This document shows positions 42,738 through 52,134 of a DNA stretch of 64,000 nt, piece after piece (positions within the stretch are counted from its first letter, which is position 1; every line of letters starts with the position of its first letter). This DNA is from Paratractidigestivibacter sp963640745. Lineage in GTDB: Bacteria > Actinomycetota > Coriobacteriia > Coriobacteriales > Atopobiaceae. The stretch spans positions 1 to 64,000 of the forward strand of contig CAVIBB010000001.1 in the NCBI GenBank assembly GCA_963640745.1, read 5' to 3'. The notes under the pieces are model-generated. The model made no database searches, was not told the origin of the DNA, and saw only the letters and a program-made list of their open reading frames with translations. The translations under genes were made by a program, and so were the position numbers.

Positions 42738-44036
42738 TTAGCAGTCGGCGCCGCAGAGAAGCGCCACGTCGGTCACGTCTCGAGAGCCCGCCACGAAGCG
42801 GCTCCGCGCGCTCGCGGCCACGGCGAGCTGGGCGGCGGTGTCGGCGGCGAAGCGGTCGCGCATGATCTTGTCGGCGGCGCGCTGGGCAAAGACCAGTCCC
42901 TCGAGCAGGCTGTTCGACGCCAGGCGGTTGCGCCCGTGCACCCCGTTGCAGCATGTCTCGCCGGCGGCGAAGAGATGCGGCAGCGTGGTCTCGGAGTCGG
43001 AGTTCACGTGGATGCCGCCCATAAAGTAGTGTTGGGCGGGCACGACGGGCACCGGCTCACGGAAGATATCGTATCCCTCCTGGCGGCACTGCTCGCAGAT
43101 GTGCGTGAAGTGGTTCTCGAGCTCGGAGCGAGCCACGTTCTCGAAGCTCAGCCACACGTGCTCGGAGCCGTCGCGGCGCATCTGGGCCAGGATGTTCGCC
43201 GAGACCACGTCGCGCGGCTGGAGCTCGTCGCAGAAGCGCTCGCCCGCGGCGTTGAGCAGGATGGCGCCCTCGCCGCGCGCCGATTCGCTGATGAGGAAGC
43301 TGCGGCCCGGCTTGCCCGTCCAGAGCGTGGTGGGGTGGATCTGCACGAAGTCCATGTGCTCGAGCAGCACGCCGTGCTCGGCCGCCACGCGGCACCCGTC
43401 GCCCGTGAGGCAGGGGTAGTTCGTCGAGTGCTTGTAGAGGCCGCCCACGCCGCCTGTGGCGAGAACCGTCGCGTCGGCGTTTATCTGCAGCTGCCCGCCC
43501 GCGGCGTCCTCGGCCAGGAGGCCGCGGCACACGCGAGTCCCGGCCTCGTCGAAGCCCTCGAGAATGTCCGTCATGCAAGTATTCTCGAGCACGGTCGCGT
43601 TGGGCAGCTCGCGCACGCACGCGAGCAGGTGCGTGGTGATCTCCTCGCCGGTGATGTCCTCGTGATAGACGATGCGTGGACGGGAGTGGGCGCCCTCGCG
43701 GGTGTAATCGAGCTCGCCCGTGGCCGTGCGCGCAAAGCGAACACCGCGCTTGACCAGGTCGTCGATGATGGGCCGACTCGCGCGGATCATCATATCGACG
43801 GACTCCAGGCGGTTCTCGTAGTGGCCCGCGCGCAGCGTGTCCTCAAAGAAGGACTCGTAGTCGTCGGCATCGTGCAGCACGCAGATCCCGCCCTGCGCGA
43901 GCATCGAGTCGCACTCATCCACGGTCGTCTTGGCAAGAAGCACGACGTTGAGGGCGCGCGGCAGGTTGAGCGCGCAGTAGAGCCCCGCCACGCCGCAGCC
44001 GACGATGACGACGTCGCAGTCGATGGTCTTCTTCAT
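42738..44036 (-). CDS. nadB: L-aspartate oxidase
   Basis: FAD enzyme that oxidises L-aspartate to iminoaspartate for quinolinate synthesis. It starts with the FAD-binding GCGVAGLYCAL and has SMLAQGGI, THLLACVRELPNATV, ATGGVGGLYKHSTNYPCLTGDG, QIHPTTLW and HGRNRLASNSLLEGLVF. 432 aa is about 100 shorter than E. coli NadB because the C-terminal helical domain is largely missing, a form also seen in other anaerobes. In anaerobes fumarate is a likely electron acceptor. Confidence 0.94.
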   Translation of the reverse strand: MKKTIDCDVVIVGCGVAGLYCALNLPRALNVVLLAKTTVDECDSMLAQGGICVLHDADDYESFFEDTLRAGHYENRLESVDMMIRASRPIIDDLVKRGVRFARTATGELDYTREGAHSRPRIVYHEDITGEEITTHLLACVRELPNATVLENTCMTDILEGFDEAGTRVCRGLLAEDAAGGQLQINADATVLATGGVGGLYKHSTNYPCLTGDGCRVAAEHGVLLEHMDFVQIHPTTLWTGKPGRSFLISESARGEGAILLNAAGERFCDELQPRDVVSANILAQMRRDGSEHVWLSFENVARSELENHFTHICEQCRQEGYDIFREPVPVVPAQHYFMGGIHVNSDSETTLPHLFAAGETCCNGVHGRNRLASNSLLEGLVFAQRAADKIMRDRFAADTAAQLAVAASARSRFVAGSRDVTDVALLCGADC

Positions 44037-44048
44037 GGTCGCCGCCCC

Positions 44049-44975
44049 CTACTTGGCGTACTCGAGCATGAGATCGAGGGCGCGGGTCGAGCCGGAGACG
44101 ACGCCTTCGTCGGGCAGGCCGACCTCGCCCGAGCCGTCGCGCAGGCACGCAAGGACCTTGTCGGCCGTGACGCGTGCCATGTTCGGGCAGATGGGGCAGG
44201 TCTTCGGGAACCAGAAGCGCTTGCCGGTGCCCTCGGTCTGGCGCTCGAGCTCATGGATCACGCCGTGGACCGTCGCGATGATGAAGTCGCTGGCGTCACT
44301 CGCCACCGCCTCGGCGATGATCTGCGAGGTAGAGCCCACGAAGTCGGCCTCCTTGAGCACCCAGTCGCCGCACTCGGGGTGAGCGAGCACGCGGGCGCCG
44401 GGATGCTCGGCGCGGGCGGCCTCGATCTCGGCGAGCTCGATGGCCTCGTGCGTGGGACAGAACCCGTCGTTCAGGATCACGTTCTTCTCGGGCACCTGCA
44501 GCGCGACGTAGTGGCCCAGGTTCATGTCCGGGATAAAGAGGACGTTCTTCTGCGGCAGCCCGCGCACGATCTTTACCGCGTTCGAAGACGTTACGCACAC
44601 GTCTGACCAGGCCTTCATTTGCGAGGTCGAGTTCACGTAGCAGGCCACCGCGAGGTCGTCGCCGTACTTGGCGCGGGCCGCGTCGATCGTCGCCTTCTGG
44701 ACCATGTGCGCCATCGGGCAGTCCGCCGTCGGCTCGGGCATGAGCACGCGCTTGCCGGGACTCAGCAGCTTCGCGCTCTCGGCCATAAAGTGAACGCCGC
44801 AGAACACGAGCGTCTTGCAGTCGAGGGTCGCGGCCTTCTTTGAGAGAAAGAACGAGTCGCCGATGTAGTCGGCGAGCTCCTGGGCGTCCGGCGTCACGTA
44901 GTAGTGCGCGAGGATCACCGCGTCCTGTTCCTGTTTGAGCCGCTCGACTTCCGCGCGCATCTCGTCAGATACCAT
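44049..44975 (-). CDS. nadA: Quinolinate synthase
   Basis: Condenses iminoaspartate with dihydroxyacetone phosphate to quinolinate using a 4Fe-4S cluster. 308 aa. The three cluster cysteines sit in VFCGVHFMAE, HPECGDW and CPICPNM. AHYYVTPDAQELADYIGDS and PDMNLGHY line the substrate site. The start at 44975 has AGGAAGG close upstream. First gene of nadA-nadB-nadC-niaR. Confidence 0.95.
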   Translation of the reverse strand: MVSDEMRAEVERLKQEQDAVILAHYYVTPDAQELADYIGDSFFLSKKAATLDCKTLVFCGVHFMAESAKLLSPGKRVLMPEPTADCPMAHMVQKATIDAARAKYGDDLAVACYVNSTSQMKAWSDVCVTSSNAVKIVRGLPQKNVLFIPDMNLGHYVALQVPEKNVILNDGFCPTHEAIELAEIEAARAEHPGARVLAHPECGDWVLKEADFVGSTSQIIAEAVASDASDFIIATVHGVIHELERQTEGTGKRFWFPKTCPICPNMARVTADKVLACLRDGSGEVGLPDEGVVSGSTRALDLMLEYAK

Positions 44976-45032
44976 GCCATGCCTTCCTGCCACGGTCGGC
45001 CCCCACCGACCCACTCGGCCAAAACGCTTGAC

Positions 45033-45072
45033 AGTATGGCACGTGACTTTACAGGTGACAAGACAGTGGCAA
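45033..45072 (-). promoter_or_regulatory. nadA promoter with probable NiaR box
   Basis: On the minus strand TTGTCA (-35, 45056-45061) and CATACT (-10, 45033-45038) are 17 bp apart. Overlapping the -35 on the plus strand is TTTACAGGTGACAAGACAGT (45049 on), two ACA-x2-TG half sites in the manner of the NiaR operators described in Firmicutes. This fits feedback by NiaR at the end of the operon. Confidence 0.6.
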
Positions 45073-45134
45073 AGAACACATTTTCGGCGCCACGCCTGCG
45101 AACTCTGACTTTTGCAATCACAGGGCGGGCGAAC

Positions 45135-45683
45135 TCAGCGCGAAAGCGAGTAGGAAAGCTCGGTAAGCGCCGAGACGACCTCATCAGCGAGAGATTCAAC
45201 CCCAGACGTCACGCGCCGAGCCGCGTCGCCGACGCCCTGAGCCGAGGAAACGTACTCCCCCACGGTCTCGATGACGTCCGACACGGGATTCGACGAATCC
45301 CGCTCGGTCGCGGAGCCCGCCTCGTCTTCCGTCGCGGAAATCGCAGCCGCCGCCGTAGTCGAAGCCGCCGTAGAGGCCTTCGAAACGACACCCGCGACGC
45401 TCGTCCACACGAGGCTCACCACAAACGCAACCGCTAAAAGCGCAAGAAGCACGCCCGCAACCTTAAGGCTCAGGCGGCTCCCCCGATCAAGCACGCGCTC
45501 GTAGCGAGTGGTGCGCGAGGCGCCGACCTGTTGCGGAGGCGACGCCACGGGAGCGGGCGCCGGGCCGGTCGCGGCCGTTCGAACCTGCGGAGATTGAACG
45601 GCAGTCCTATCGGCCGCACCGTATGACGCGCCGTATGACGTGCCATCTACCTGGTCATATCCGTCGTAATTCCCGTAAGCCAT
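45135..45683 (-). CDS. Single-pass membrane protein of unknown function
   Basis: 182 aa. The N terminus is Gly/Tyr/Pro-rich and probably cytoplasmic (MAYGNYDGYDQVDGTSYG), followed by a basic flank and one membrane helix at about 72-98 (LKVAGVLLALLAVAFVVSLV). The outer tail is Ala/Ser/Thr/Glu-rich and ends in a short amphipathic stretch. The ATG follows GGAGGAC. No family recognised. It lies alone between nadA and marR; the 200-bp gap after it holds only the marR leader. Confidence 0.65.
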   Translation of the reverse strand: MAYGNYDGYDQVDGTSYGASYGAADRTAVQSPQVRTAATGPAPAPVASPPQQVGASRTTRYERVLDRGSRLSLKVAGVLLALLAVAFVVSLVWTSVAGVVSKASTAASTTAAAAISATEDEAGSATERDSSNPVSDVIETVGEYVSSAQGVGDAARRVTSGVESLADEVVSALTELSYSLSR

Positions 45684-45884
45684 CGCAGTCCTCCGCTCGC
45701 CGGCGCCGTTTCGCGCCCGTACAGTCTCCCCCCCATCGCCCTTGCGACCGCCACAGCCGGCGCGATCCCACCGTATTCCCATGCCGTGTGTGGGCTTTGT
45801 GACGAGTGCGCCGCGCCGCCTCCGCTCGCCGCCGTAGGGAAATAATCTCACACGGTCAATATCTTCTAGTGTAAGGGGGTTTCA

Positions 45885-46361
45885 GTGGAAGCAGACATCG
45901 AGCCGACCGACGAGCAGCGCGCGCTCATGCATGAGCTCTTCGGCCAGCTCTTCCACTTCAGCCACAGCATCAAGCCGGACTTCCGCAACGCCACCCGCGG
46001 AGAGATGGCGGTGCTCCTCATGCTGCATCTCGCAGAAGGGGCGGGCGACCCGCCGCTCACCCCAAGCGTCATCGCCGAGCGTGCCCACCTCACGTCCGCC
46101 CGCACGGCCAATGTCCTGCGCACCCTTGAGGAGAAGGGCTGGATCGTCCGCGAGCATGCGACCGACGACCGCCGCCGCGTGACCGTCACGCTCACCGAGG
46201 CCGGAGACGCCGAGCGCAAGCGCCGCCGCCGCGACTTCGAAGAGCACGCCGCGGCCTTTATCGCGCGCCTCGGCGAAGACGACGCGCGCGAGGCAATCCG
46301 CATCCTCAAGCGCTGCAACGAAATCGTCGAGGACGAACGAAAGGAGGCGAACGCCCGATGA
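45885..46361 (+). CDS. MarR-family transcriptional regulator
   Basis: A 158-aa winged-helix regulator. LTPSVIAERAHLTSARTANV is the helix-turn-helix, and LEEKGWIVREHATDDRRRVT is the wing with the DDRR hallmark of MarR. The start is a GTG preceded by AAGGGGG. Its stop codon overlaps the start of the first ABC gene (ATGA), so it very likely controls this exporter, perhaps by binding the ACAC/GTGT repeat between 45851 and 45875. Confidence 0.92.
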   Translation: MEADIEPTDEQRALMHELFGQLFHFSHSIKPDFRNATRGEMAVLLMLHLAEGAGDPPLTPSVIAERAHLTSARTANVLRTLEEKGWIVREHATDDRRRVTVTLTEAGDAERKRRRRDFEEHAAAFIARLGEDDAREAIRILKRCNEIVEDERKEANAR

Positions 46362-48595
46362 GGATCCTCAAACTCTTCCGCAATCACATTCCGGCGCTCA
46401 TCGCCGCCATCGCGCTCACCATCATCAGCTGCAACGCCGACCTCACGCTGCCCACCTACATGTCTGAGATCGTCGACGTGGGCATCCAGCAGGGCGGCAT
46501 CGAGAGCCCCGTGCCTTCGACTATCCGCGCCCAGTCCCTCGAGGACCTTAAGATGTTTATGTCCGAGGAGGACGCAGCCGCCGTCGAGGCCGCCTACTCC
46601 GCCGCCGATGCCGACGGCATCCGCGCCTACACGGGCACCGAGGCCGACCGCGTCGACGACAGTGCCCTGGCCAGCGCCATGAGCCTGCCCGAGACGGTCG
46701 CCCTCTCCCTTGAGCAGGGCGTCGACGCGAGCTCCACGGGCGCCGGCCTTTCCGGCACCGTCACGCTCGACCAGATCCGTCAGGCATACGACGCGGGCAT
46801 CATCACCAAGGACCAGCTGGTCAACGGCGCCGAGTCCATGGCCGACGCCATGGGCGAGATGGGCGGCTCCATCGTCGAGCAGCGCGCCATAAGCTACGTG
46901 AGCGCCGAATACGAGGCGCAGGGCATCAGCCTCACCGACGTCCAAAACACCTACCTCGCCAGCATGTCGCTCAAGATGTTCGGGCTTTGCGCCGTGAGCC
47001 TCGTGGCCACCGTGCTTTTGGGCGCCGTCGCCTCCCACACCGCGAGCACCATCGCCCGTGACCTGCGCCGCGAGACCTTCGGCCGCGTCATGCGCTTCTC
47101 GCCGGCCGAGGTCGGCAAGTTCAGCCAGGCCTCGCTCATCACCCGCTGCACGAACGACATCCAGCAGATCCAGATGGCCGCGACCCTCTTTATCCGCATG
47201 GTCCTCATGGCGCCGATCATGGGCATCGTGGCCGTCATGCGCGTCGTCGCCACCTCGACGGGCCTCGAGTGGACCATCGGCGTGGCCGTCATCGCCGTGT
47301 GCGCCGTGGTCGGCGTGCTCATGGGCCTCACCATGCCCAAGTTCAAGAAGATGCAGCGCTACGTGGATCGCGTAAACCTCGTCGCGCGCGAGATGCTCGA
47401 CGGCGTCATGCCCATCCGCGCCTTCGGCCGCCAGGACCACGAGCTCGAGCGTTTCGACGACGCGAGTCGCGACCTCATGGAGACGCAGCTCTTTACCAAC
47501 CGTGCCATGAGCTTCATGATGCCGCTCATGATGCTCGTCATGAACTGCGTGACCGTGCTCATCGTCTGGGCCGGCAGCCACGGCGTGAACGACGGCGTCA
47601 TGCAGGTCGGCAACATGATGGCCTTTATCTCCTACACCATGCAGATCGTCATGGCGTTCATGATCCTCACCATGGTCTCGGTCATGCTGCCGCGCGCCGA
47701 GGTCGCCTGCGAGCGCGTCGACGAGGTTCTCTCCACAAAGAGCTCCATCACCGAGCCCGCCTCGCCGGCAAGAATCGCCGACGACGCCCCGCGCGGCTCG
47801 CTCGAGTTCCGCGACGTCGCCTTCCGCTACCCCGACGGTGACGAGGGCGTGGTCTCGCACGTGAGCTTCACGGTCGACGCCGGCCAGATGCTCGGCATCA
47901 TCGGCTCGACCGGCTCGGGCAAGTCCACGCTCGTCCAGCTCATCCCGCGCCTCTACGACGTCACGGAGGGCCAGGTCATGCTCGATGGCGTCGACGTGCG
48001 CGACCTCTCCCTCTCCGACCTGCGCGGCCGCATCGGCTACATCCCCCAGCAGGGCATGCTCTTCTCGGGCACGGTCGAGTCCAACCTCAAGTTCGCCGGC
48101 GACTCGGTGAGCGACGAGGACATGCGCGAGGCCGCCCGCGTGGCCCAGGCAACCGAGTTCATCGAGGAGCGCGAGGTCGGCTACGGCTCCCCCATCTCCC
48201 AGGGCGGCGGGAACGTCTCGGGCGGCCAGCGCCAGCGCCTCTCCATCGCGCGCGCACTTGCAAAGAAGCCCGAGGTCGTGGTGTTCGACGACTCCTTCAG
48301 CGCGCTCGACTACAAGACCGACGCACGCCTGCGTGACGAGCTCGCGCGCACCCAGACCGAGGCGGCGCTCGTGGTGGTCGCCCAGCGCATCGCCACGATC
48401 ATGCACGCCGATCAGATCGTCGTCCTCGACGAGGGCACCGTCGTCGGCCAGGGCACGCACGAGGAGCTTCTCCGCAGCTGCCCGGCTTATCTCGAGATCG
48501 CCCAGTCGCAGCTCTCCGCGAGCGAGCTCGGGCTCACCGAGGAGGAAATCTCCGCCGTCATGGACGGCGCAAAGAAGGAAGGAGGCGACCGCTAA
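46358..48595 (+). CDS. Heterodimeric ABC exporter subunit A (degenerate ATPase site)
   Basis: 745-aa fused membrane-ATPase half-transporter of the BmrC/LmrC type. Six membrane helices; between helices 1 and 2 is an unusually long, Ala/Asp/Glu-rich extracellular insert (about residues 45-195). The nucleotide domain has Walker A GSTGSGKST and signature VSGGQRQR. Walker B is VVVFDDSFSALD with Asp where the catalytic Glu should be. This is typical of the non-canonical site of asymmetric exporters. It pairs with the next gene. Drug or peptide export is possible; the substrate is unknown. Confidence 0.93.
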   Translation: MRILKLFRNHIPALIAAIALTIISCNADLTLPTYMSEIVDVGIQQGGIESPVPSTIRAQSLEDLKMFMSEEDAAAVEAAYSAADADGIRAYTGTEADRVDDSALASAMSLPETVALSLEQGVDASSTGAGLSGTVTLDQIRQAYDAGIITKDQLVNGAESMADAMGEMGGSIVEQRAISYVSAEYEAQGISLTDVQNTYLASMSLKMFGLCAVSLVATVLLGAVASHTASTIARDLRRETFGRVMRFSPAEVGKFSQASLITRCTNDIQQIQMAATLFIRMVLMAPIMGIVAVMRVVATSTGLEWTIGVAVIAVCAVVGVLMGLTMPKFKKMQRYVDRVNLVAREMLDGVMPIRAFGRQDHELERFDDASRDLMETQLFTNRAMSFMMPLMMLVMNCVTVLIVWAGSHGVNDGVMQVGNMMAFISYTMQIVMAFMILTMVSVMLPRAEVACERVDEVLSTKSSITEPASPARIADDAPRGSLEFRDVAFRYPDGDEGVVSHVSFTVDAGQMLGIIGSTGSGKSTLVQLIPRLYDVTEGQVMLDGVDVRDLSLSDLRGRIGYIPQQGMLFSGTVESNLKFAGDSVSDEDMREAARVAQATEFIEEREVGYGSPISQGGGNVSGGQRQRLSIARALAKKPEVVVFDDSFSALDYKTDARLRDELARTQTEAALVVVAQRIATIMHADQIVVLDEGTVVGQGTHEELLRSCPAYLEIAQSQLSASELGLTEEEISAVMDGAKKEGGDR

Positions 48596-50466
48596 TGGCA
48601 GACGAGATGAGCAAGACCGTGGCGCCTAAGCGCACGGCCGGCGCGGGCCGCGGGCCCATGGGCGGGCGCGGCGGCTTCGGCGGGCGCACCACCGAGAAGG
48701 CCAAGGACTTCAAGGGCACCATGCTCAAGCTGCTCGGATATGTGGGACGCCACAAGTTCGCCGTTCTCACGGCCGTGGTGTTCGCCATCGGCTCCGTGGT
48801 GTTCAACATCATCGGCCCGAAGGTCCTGGGCCAGGTCACCACCAAGCTCTACGAGGGGCTCGTGGCCAAGGTCGCGGGCACGGGATCAGTCGACTTCGAG
48901 TGGATCGGCCGCACCCTGCTGCTCCTTCTTGGCCTCTACCTGGCTTCTTCCGCGTGCAACCTGATCCAGGGTTGGCTCATGACGGGCGTCACGCAGAAGA
49001 TCTGCTACCGCATGCGCAAGGAGATCGCCGAGAAGATCACGCGCGTCCCCATGAGCTACTTCAACGCCCACTCCAAGGGCGACGTGCTCAGCCGCATCAC
49101 CAACGACGTCGACACCCTCGGCCAGTCGCTCAACCAGTCCGTGACGCAGCTCATCACGAGCGTGACCCAGGTCGTGGGCGTGCTCGTCATGATGCTCTCC
49201 ATCAGCCTGCCGCTCACCGGCGTCGTCGTGGTCACGCTGCCCGTGGCTGCCGTGATCATGGGCGTGATGATGCACTTCTCGCAGCCCTATTTCCGCGAGC
49301 AGCAACAGGTCCTCGGCGAGGTCAACGGCATCATCGAGGAGGACTTCGCGGGCCAGAACGTCATCCAGGTCTTCGACCGCGCCGAGGCCGCCGTGGCCGA
49401 GTTCGACGAGAAGAACGACAGGCTGTTCATCTCCGGCTGGCGCTCGCAGTTCCTCTCCGGCCTGATGATGCCGCTCATGAGCCTCGTGGGCAACGTGGGT
49501 TACGTGGCCGTTGTGGTCGTGGGCGCCCAGCTCGCGCTTACCGGCAACGCCACCCCCGGCGACATCCAGAGCTTCATCCAGTACGTCCGCAACTTTACCC
49601 AGCCGGTGCAGCAGCTCGCCAACGTGAGCAACACCATGCAGTCCATGGCGGCCGCCACCGAGCGCGTCTTCGAATTCCTCGCCGCGCCCGAGGAGGAGCA
49701 GTCCGAGGCGGCGCAGGTCCCCGCCGTGCGCGAGGGCCGCGTCGAGTTCGACCACGTCCGCTTCGGCTACACGCCCGAGAAGACCATCATCCACGACTTC
49801 AGCTGCGTGGCCGAGCCCGGGCAGACCGTGGCCATCGTCGGCCCCACCGGCGCCGGCAAGACGACCCTCATCAAGCTGCTCCAGCGCTTCTACGACGTCG
49901 ACGGCGGCAGCCTGCGCGTCGAGGGCGTCGACGTGCGCGACTGGGACCGCGCGGCGCTGCGCGAGGAGTTCGCCATGGTCCTGCAGGACACCTGGCTCTT
50001 CAACGGCACGATTCGCGAGAACATCCGCTACGGCCGCCCCGACGCGACCGACGCCGAGGTCGAGGCCGCTGCCCGCGCCGCGCGCTGCGACCACTTCATC
50101 CACACGCTCGCCGGCGGCTACGACTTCGTCATCAACGAGGAGGGCACGAACCTCAGCCAGGGGCAACGCCAGCTCGTGACCATCGCGCGCGCCGTCCTCG
50201 CCGACAGGCCCGCCCTCATCCTCGACGAGGCCACGAGCAACGTGGATACCCGCACCGAAGAGCTCATCCAGCGCGCCATGGACGAGCTGATGCGCGGCCG
50301 CACGAGTTTCGTCATCGCACACCGCCTCTCCACGATCCGCAACGCCGACGTCATCCTCGTGCTGCGCGACGGCGACATCGTCGAGAAGGGCACCCACGAG
50401 GAGCTTCTTGCCCGCGGCGGGTTCTACGCCGAGCTTTACAACAGCCAGTTTGACGAGGCTGCATAG
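48595..50466 (+). CDS. Heterodimeric ABC exporter subunit B
   Basis: 623-aa partner of the preceding protein. A Gly/Arg-rich N terminus (AGRGPMGGRGGFGGRT), six helices and an ATPase domain with Walker A GPTGAGKTT and canonical Walker B LILDEATSNVD. The signature is LSQGQRQL, altered from LSGGQ. In an asymmetric dimer this altered signature would face the Asp-containing site of subunit A, leaving one competent site. The ATG overlaps the stop of subunit A by one base (TAATG). Confidence 0.93.
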   Translation: MADEMSKTVAPKRTAGAGRGPMGGRGGFGGRTTEKAKDFKGTMLKLLGYVGRHKFAVLTAVVFAIGSVVFNIIGPKVLGQVTTKLYEGLVAKVAGTGSVDFEWIGRTLLLLLGLYLASSACNLIQGWLMTGVTQKICYRMRKEIAEKITRVPMSYFNAHSKGDVLSRITNDVDTLGQSLNQSVTQLITSVTQVVGVLVMMLSISLPLTGVVVVTLPVAAVIMGVMMHFSQPYFREQQQVLGEVNGIIEEDFAGQNVIQVFDRAEAAVAEFDEKNDRLFISGWRSQFLSGLMMPLMSLVGNVGYVAVVVVGAQLALTGNATPGDIQSFIQYVRNFTQPVQQLANVSNTMQSMAAATERVFEFLAAPEEEQSEAAQVPAVREGRVEFDHVRFGYTPEKTIIHDFSCVAEPGQTVAIVGPTGAGKTTLIKLLQRFYDVDGGSLRVEGVDVRDWDRAALREEFAMVLQDTWLFNGTIRENIRYGRPDATDAEVEAAARAARCDHFIHTLAGGYDFVINEEGTNLSQGQRQLVTIARAVLADRPALILDEATSNVDTRTEELIQRAMDELMRGRTSFVIAHRLSTIRNADVILVLRDGDIVEKGTHEELLARGGFYAELYNSQFDEAA

Positions 50467-50502
50467 GACCGCGTCGGATAGACGGCACAAGCAAGACAAG
50501 CA

Positions 50503-50541
50503 AGGGGCGGGCGCCGCGCAGGCACCCGCCCCTCTTCTTTT
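50503..50541 (+). terminator. Terminator of the marR-ABC operon
   Basis: AGGGGCGGG pairs with CCCGCCCCT, followed by CTTCTTTTC, in the 127-bp gap between the convergent ABC and citrate synthase genes. Confidence 0.8.
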
Positions 50542-50593
50542 CGCTCGACGATGTGAAGGAGCCGCCTTCTTCGTCACGCCTTTAGTCGCGCCT

Positions 50594-52051
50594 TTAGTCG
50601 CGCTCGGCCATCGAAACGTACGAGACGTCGCTCATCACGGAGTTGTACGCGGGGCGGATGATGCGCCCGGCGCCGTAGAGCTCCTCCATGCGGTGCGCGC
50701 ACCAGCCGGCCAGGCGCGCCATGGCAAAGAGCGCCGTGTACATGTCGGCCGGGATGCCGAGCATGGAGTACACGAAGCCCGTGTACAGGTCGATGTTCGC
50801 GCAGATGGGCTTCGTCGTTCCCTTGACGTCGCGCATGATCTGCGGGCCCATCTTCTCGATGTTCTCGAGCAGCTGGAGCTTCTCATCGCGGCCCTTCTCG
50901 TGGGCGAGCTTGCGCGCGTACTTCTTGATGATGACGGCGCGCGGATCCGAGAGCGTGTAGACCGCGTGGCCCAGGCCGTAGATAAGCCCCGTGCCGTCGA
51001 AGGCGCGGCCGTTGACGATGTCGGTAAGATACGCGGCCACCTGGTCCTCGCTCGACCAGTCCTCGATGGTGTCGGCCGCGTCCTCGATCATGGCCCCCAC
51101 CTTGGCGTTCGCGCCGCCGTGCTTGGGGCCTTTGAGCGAGCCGATGGCCGCCGCGTAGGCCGAGTAAGCATCGGTGCCCGAGGAAGAAAGGACGCGCGTG
51201 GTAAAGGTGGAGTTGTTGCCGCCGCCGTGCTCGGCGTGAAGCATGAGCATGACGTCGAGCAGCATGGCCTCGTCGTGCGTGAAACCCTGGTCGCCGCGCA
51301 GGACGTCGAGCAGCGTCTCGGCCATCGAGAAGCCCTCACGCGCGGGCGGCACGCGCAGCTTCGTGCCCGTCGCGGAGGCCACCGCCGCCTCGTGCGCCAC
51401 CGCCGCGGTGCGCGGCCAGCGGCCGAGCAGCGAGAGCGCCACGTCGATCTCGTGCGTCGGCGTGGTGTCGTCCGGCGTCGGGTCGAAGGAGTAGAGAAGC
51501 AGCGTGGCGCGCTGCAGTACGTTCATGATGTTCTGGCTGTACGTGGTGCGCGGGAAGATGTGCAGGAAGCCCTCGGGCAGCTGGCGGCGGGAATCGATGC
51601 GCGCCTTGAAGTCGTCGAGCTGGCTCTGGTTGGGCAGCACGCCCGTCATAAGCAGGTAGGCGGCCTCCTCGTAACCGAAGCGGTCCTCCGCCTGCGCATT
51701 GTCGATAAGGTCGGCGATGTGGTAGCCGCGATAGATCAGGTCGCCCTCGTCGGGCTTCACGCCCTCAGGCGTCTTGTTGTAGCCATGGACGTTCGAGATG
51801 GTGGTGAGGCCCACGAGGACGCCCGAGCCGTCCGCGTTGCGCAGGCCGCGCTTGACGTCGAGCTTGGTGTAGAGCTCGGCCGGAACGACGTCGATGTCCT
51901 CGAAGCCCTCGTAGAGCTTATCCGAGACAGGCGGGCGCCCAAGCGCGACGGACGGCATGGGGTAAGCGTCGGCCACGTGGGTCATGGCCGAGGTCTCGAG
52001 CGCGCTCAGGATGGGACGCACGCCGCTCTTTTTGTTGGGAACGAGAGCCAT
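50594..52051 (-). CDS. gltA: Citrate synthase
   Basis: Condenses acetyl-CoA and oxaloacetate. 485 aa. The catalytic His segments are MLHAEHGGGNNSTFTTR and YGLGHAVYTLSDPR; the C-terminal RPAYNSVMSDVSYV region closes the fold. The longer N terminus and the AEHGGGNNS motif resemble the citrate synthases of anaerobic Firmicutes. The ATG at 52051 follows GAGGAGG. No other TCA gene is adjacent, consistent with a partial cycle for glutamate synthesis. Confidence 0.94.
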   Translation of the reverse strand: MALVPNKKSGVRPILSALETSAMTHVADAYPMPSVALGRPPVSDKLYEGFEDIDVVPAELYTKLDVKRGLRNADGSGVLVGLTTISNVHGYNKTPEGVKPDEGDLIYRGYHIADLIDNAQAEDRFGYEEAAYLLMTGVLPNQSQLDDFKARIDSRRQLPEGFLHIFPRTTYSQNIMNVLQRATLLLYSFDPTPDDTTPTHEIDVALSLLGRWPRTAAVAHEAAVASATGTKLRVPPAREGFSMAETLLDVLRGDQGFTHDEAMLLDVMLMLHAEHGGGNNSTFTTRVLSSSGTDAYSAYAAAIGSLKGPKHGGANAKVGAMIEDAADTIEDWSSEDQVAAYLTDIVNGRAFDGTGLIYGLGHAVYTLSDPRAVIIKKYARKLAHEKGRDEKLQLLENIEKMGPQIMRDVKGTTKPICANIDLYTGFVYSMLGIPADMYTALFAMARLAGWCAHRMEELYGAGRIIRPAYNSVMSDVSYVSMAERD

Positions 52052-52134
52052 GGGCGAAAACCTCCTCGAAAAAGGCCTGAGCGCAGAGCGGCGGCACCGT
52101 GGCCGCCGCCTCATTCTCTTTGGCCGGGCTTGAC

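Noticed and set aside
45101..45113. AACTCTGACTTTT, identical to the start of palindromic copy A
   Set aside because: Only 13 bases, with no right arm and no core motifs; too short to call a remnant element.
45866..48460. An 864-codon frame opposite marR and the ABC gene
   Set aside because: Antisense to clear MarR and ABC domains; His/Asp/Gly-rich shadow translation without any domain.
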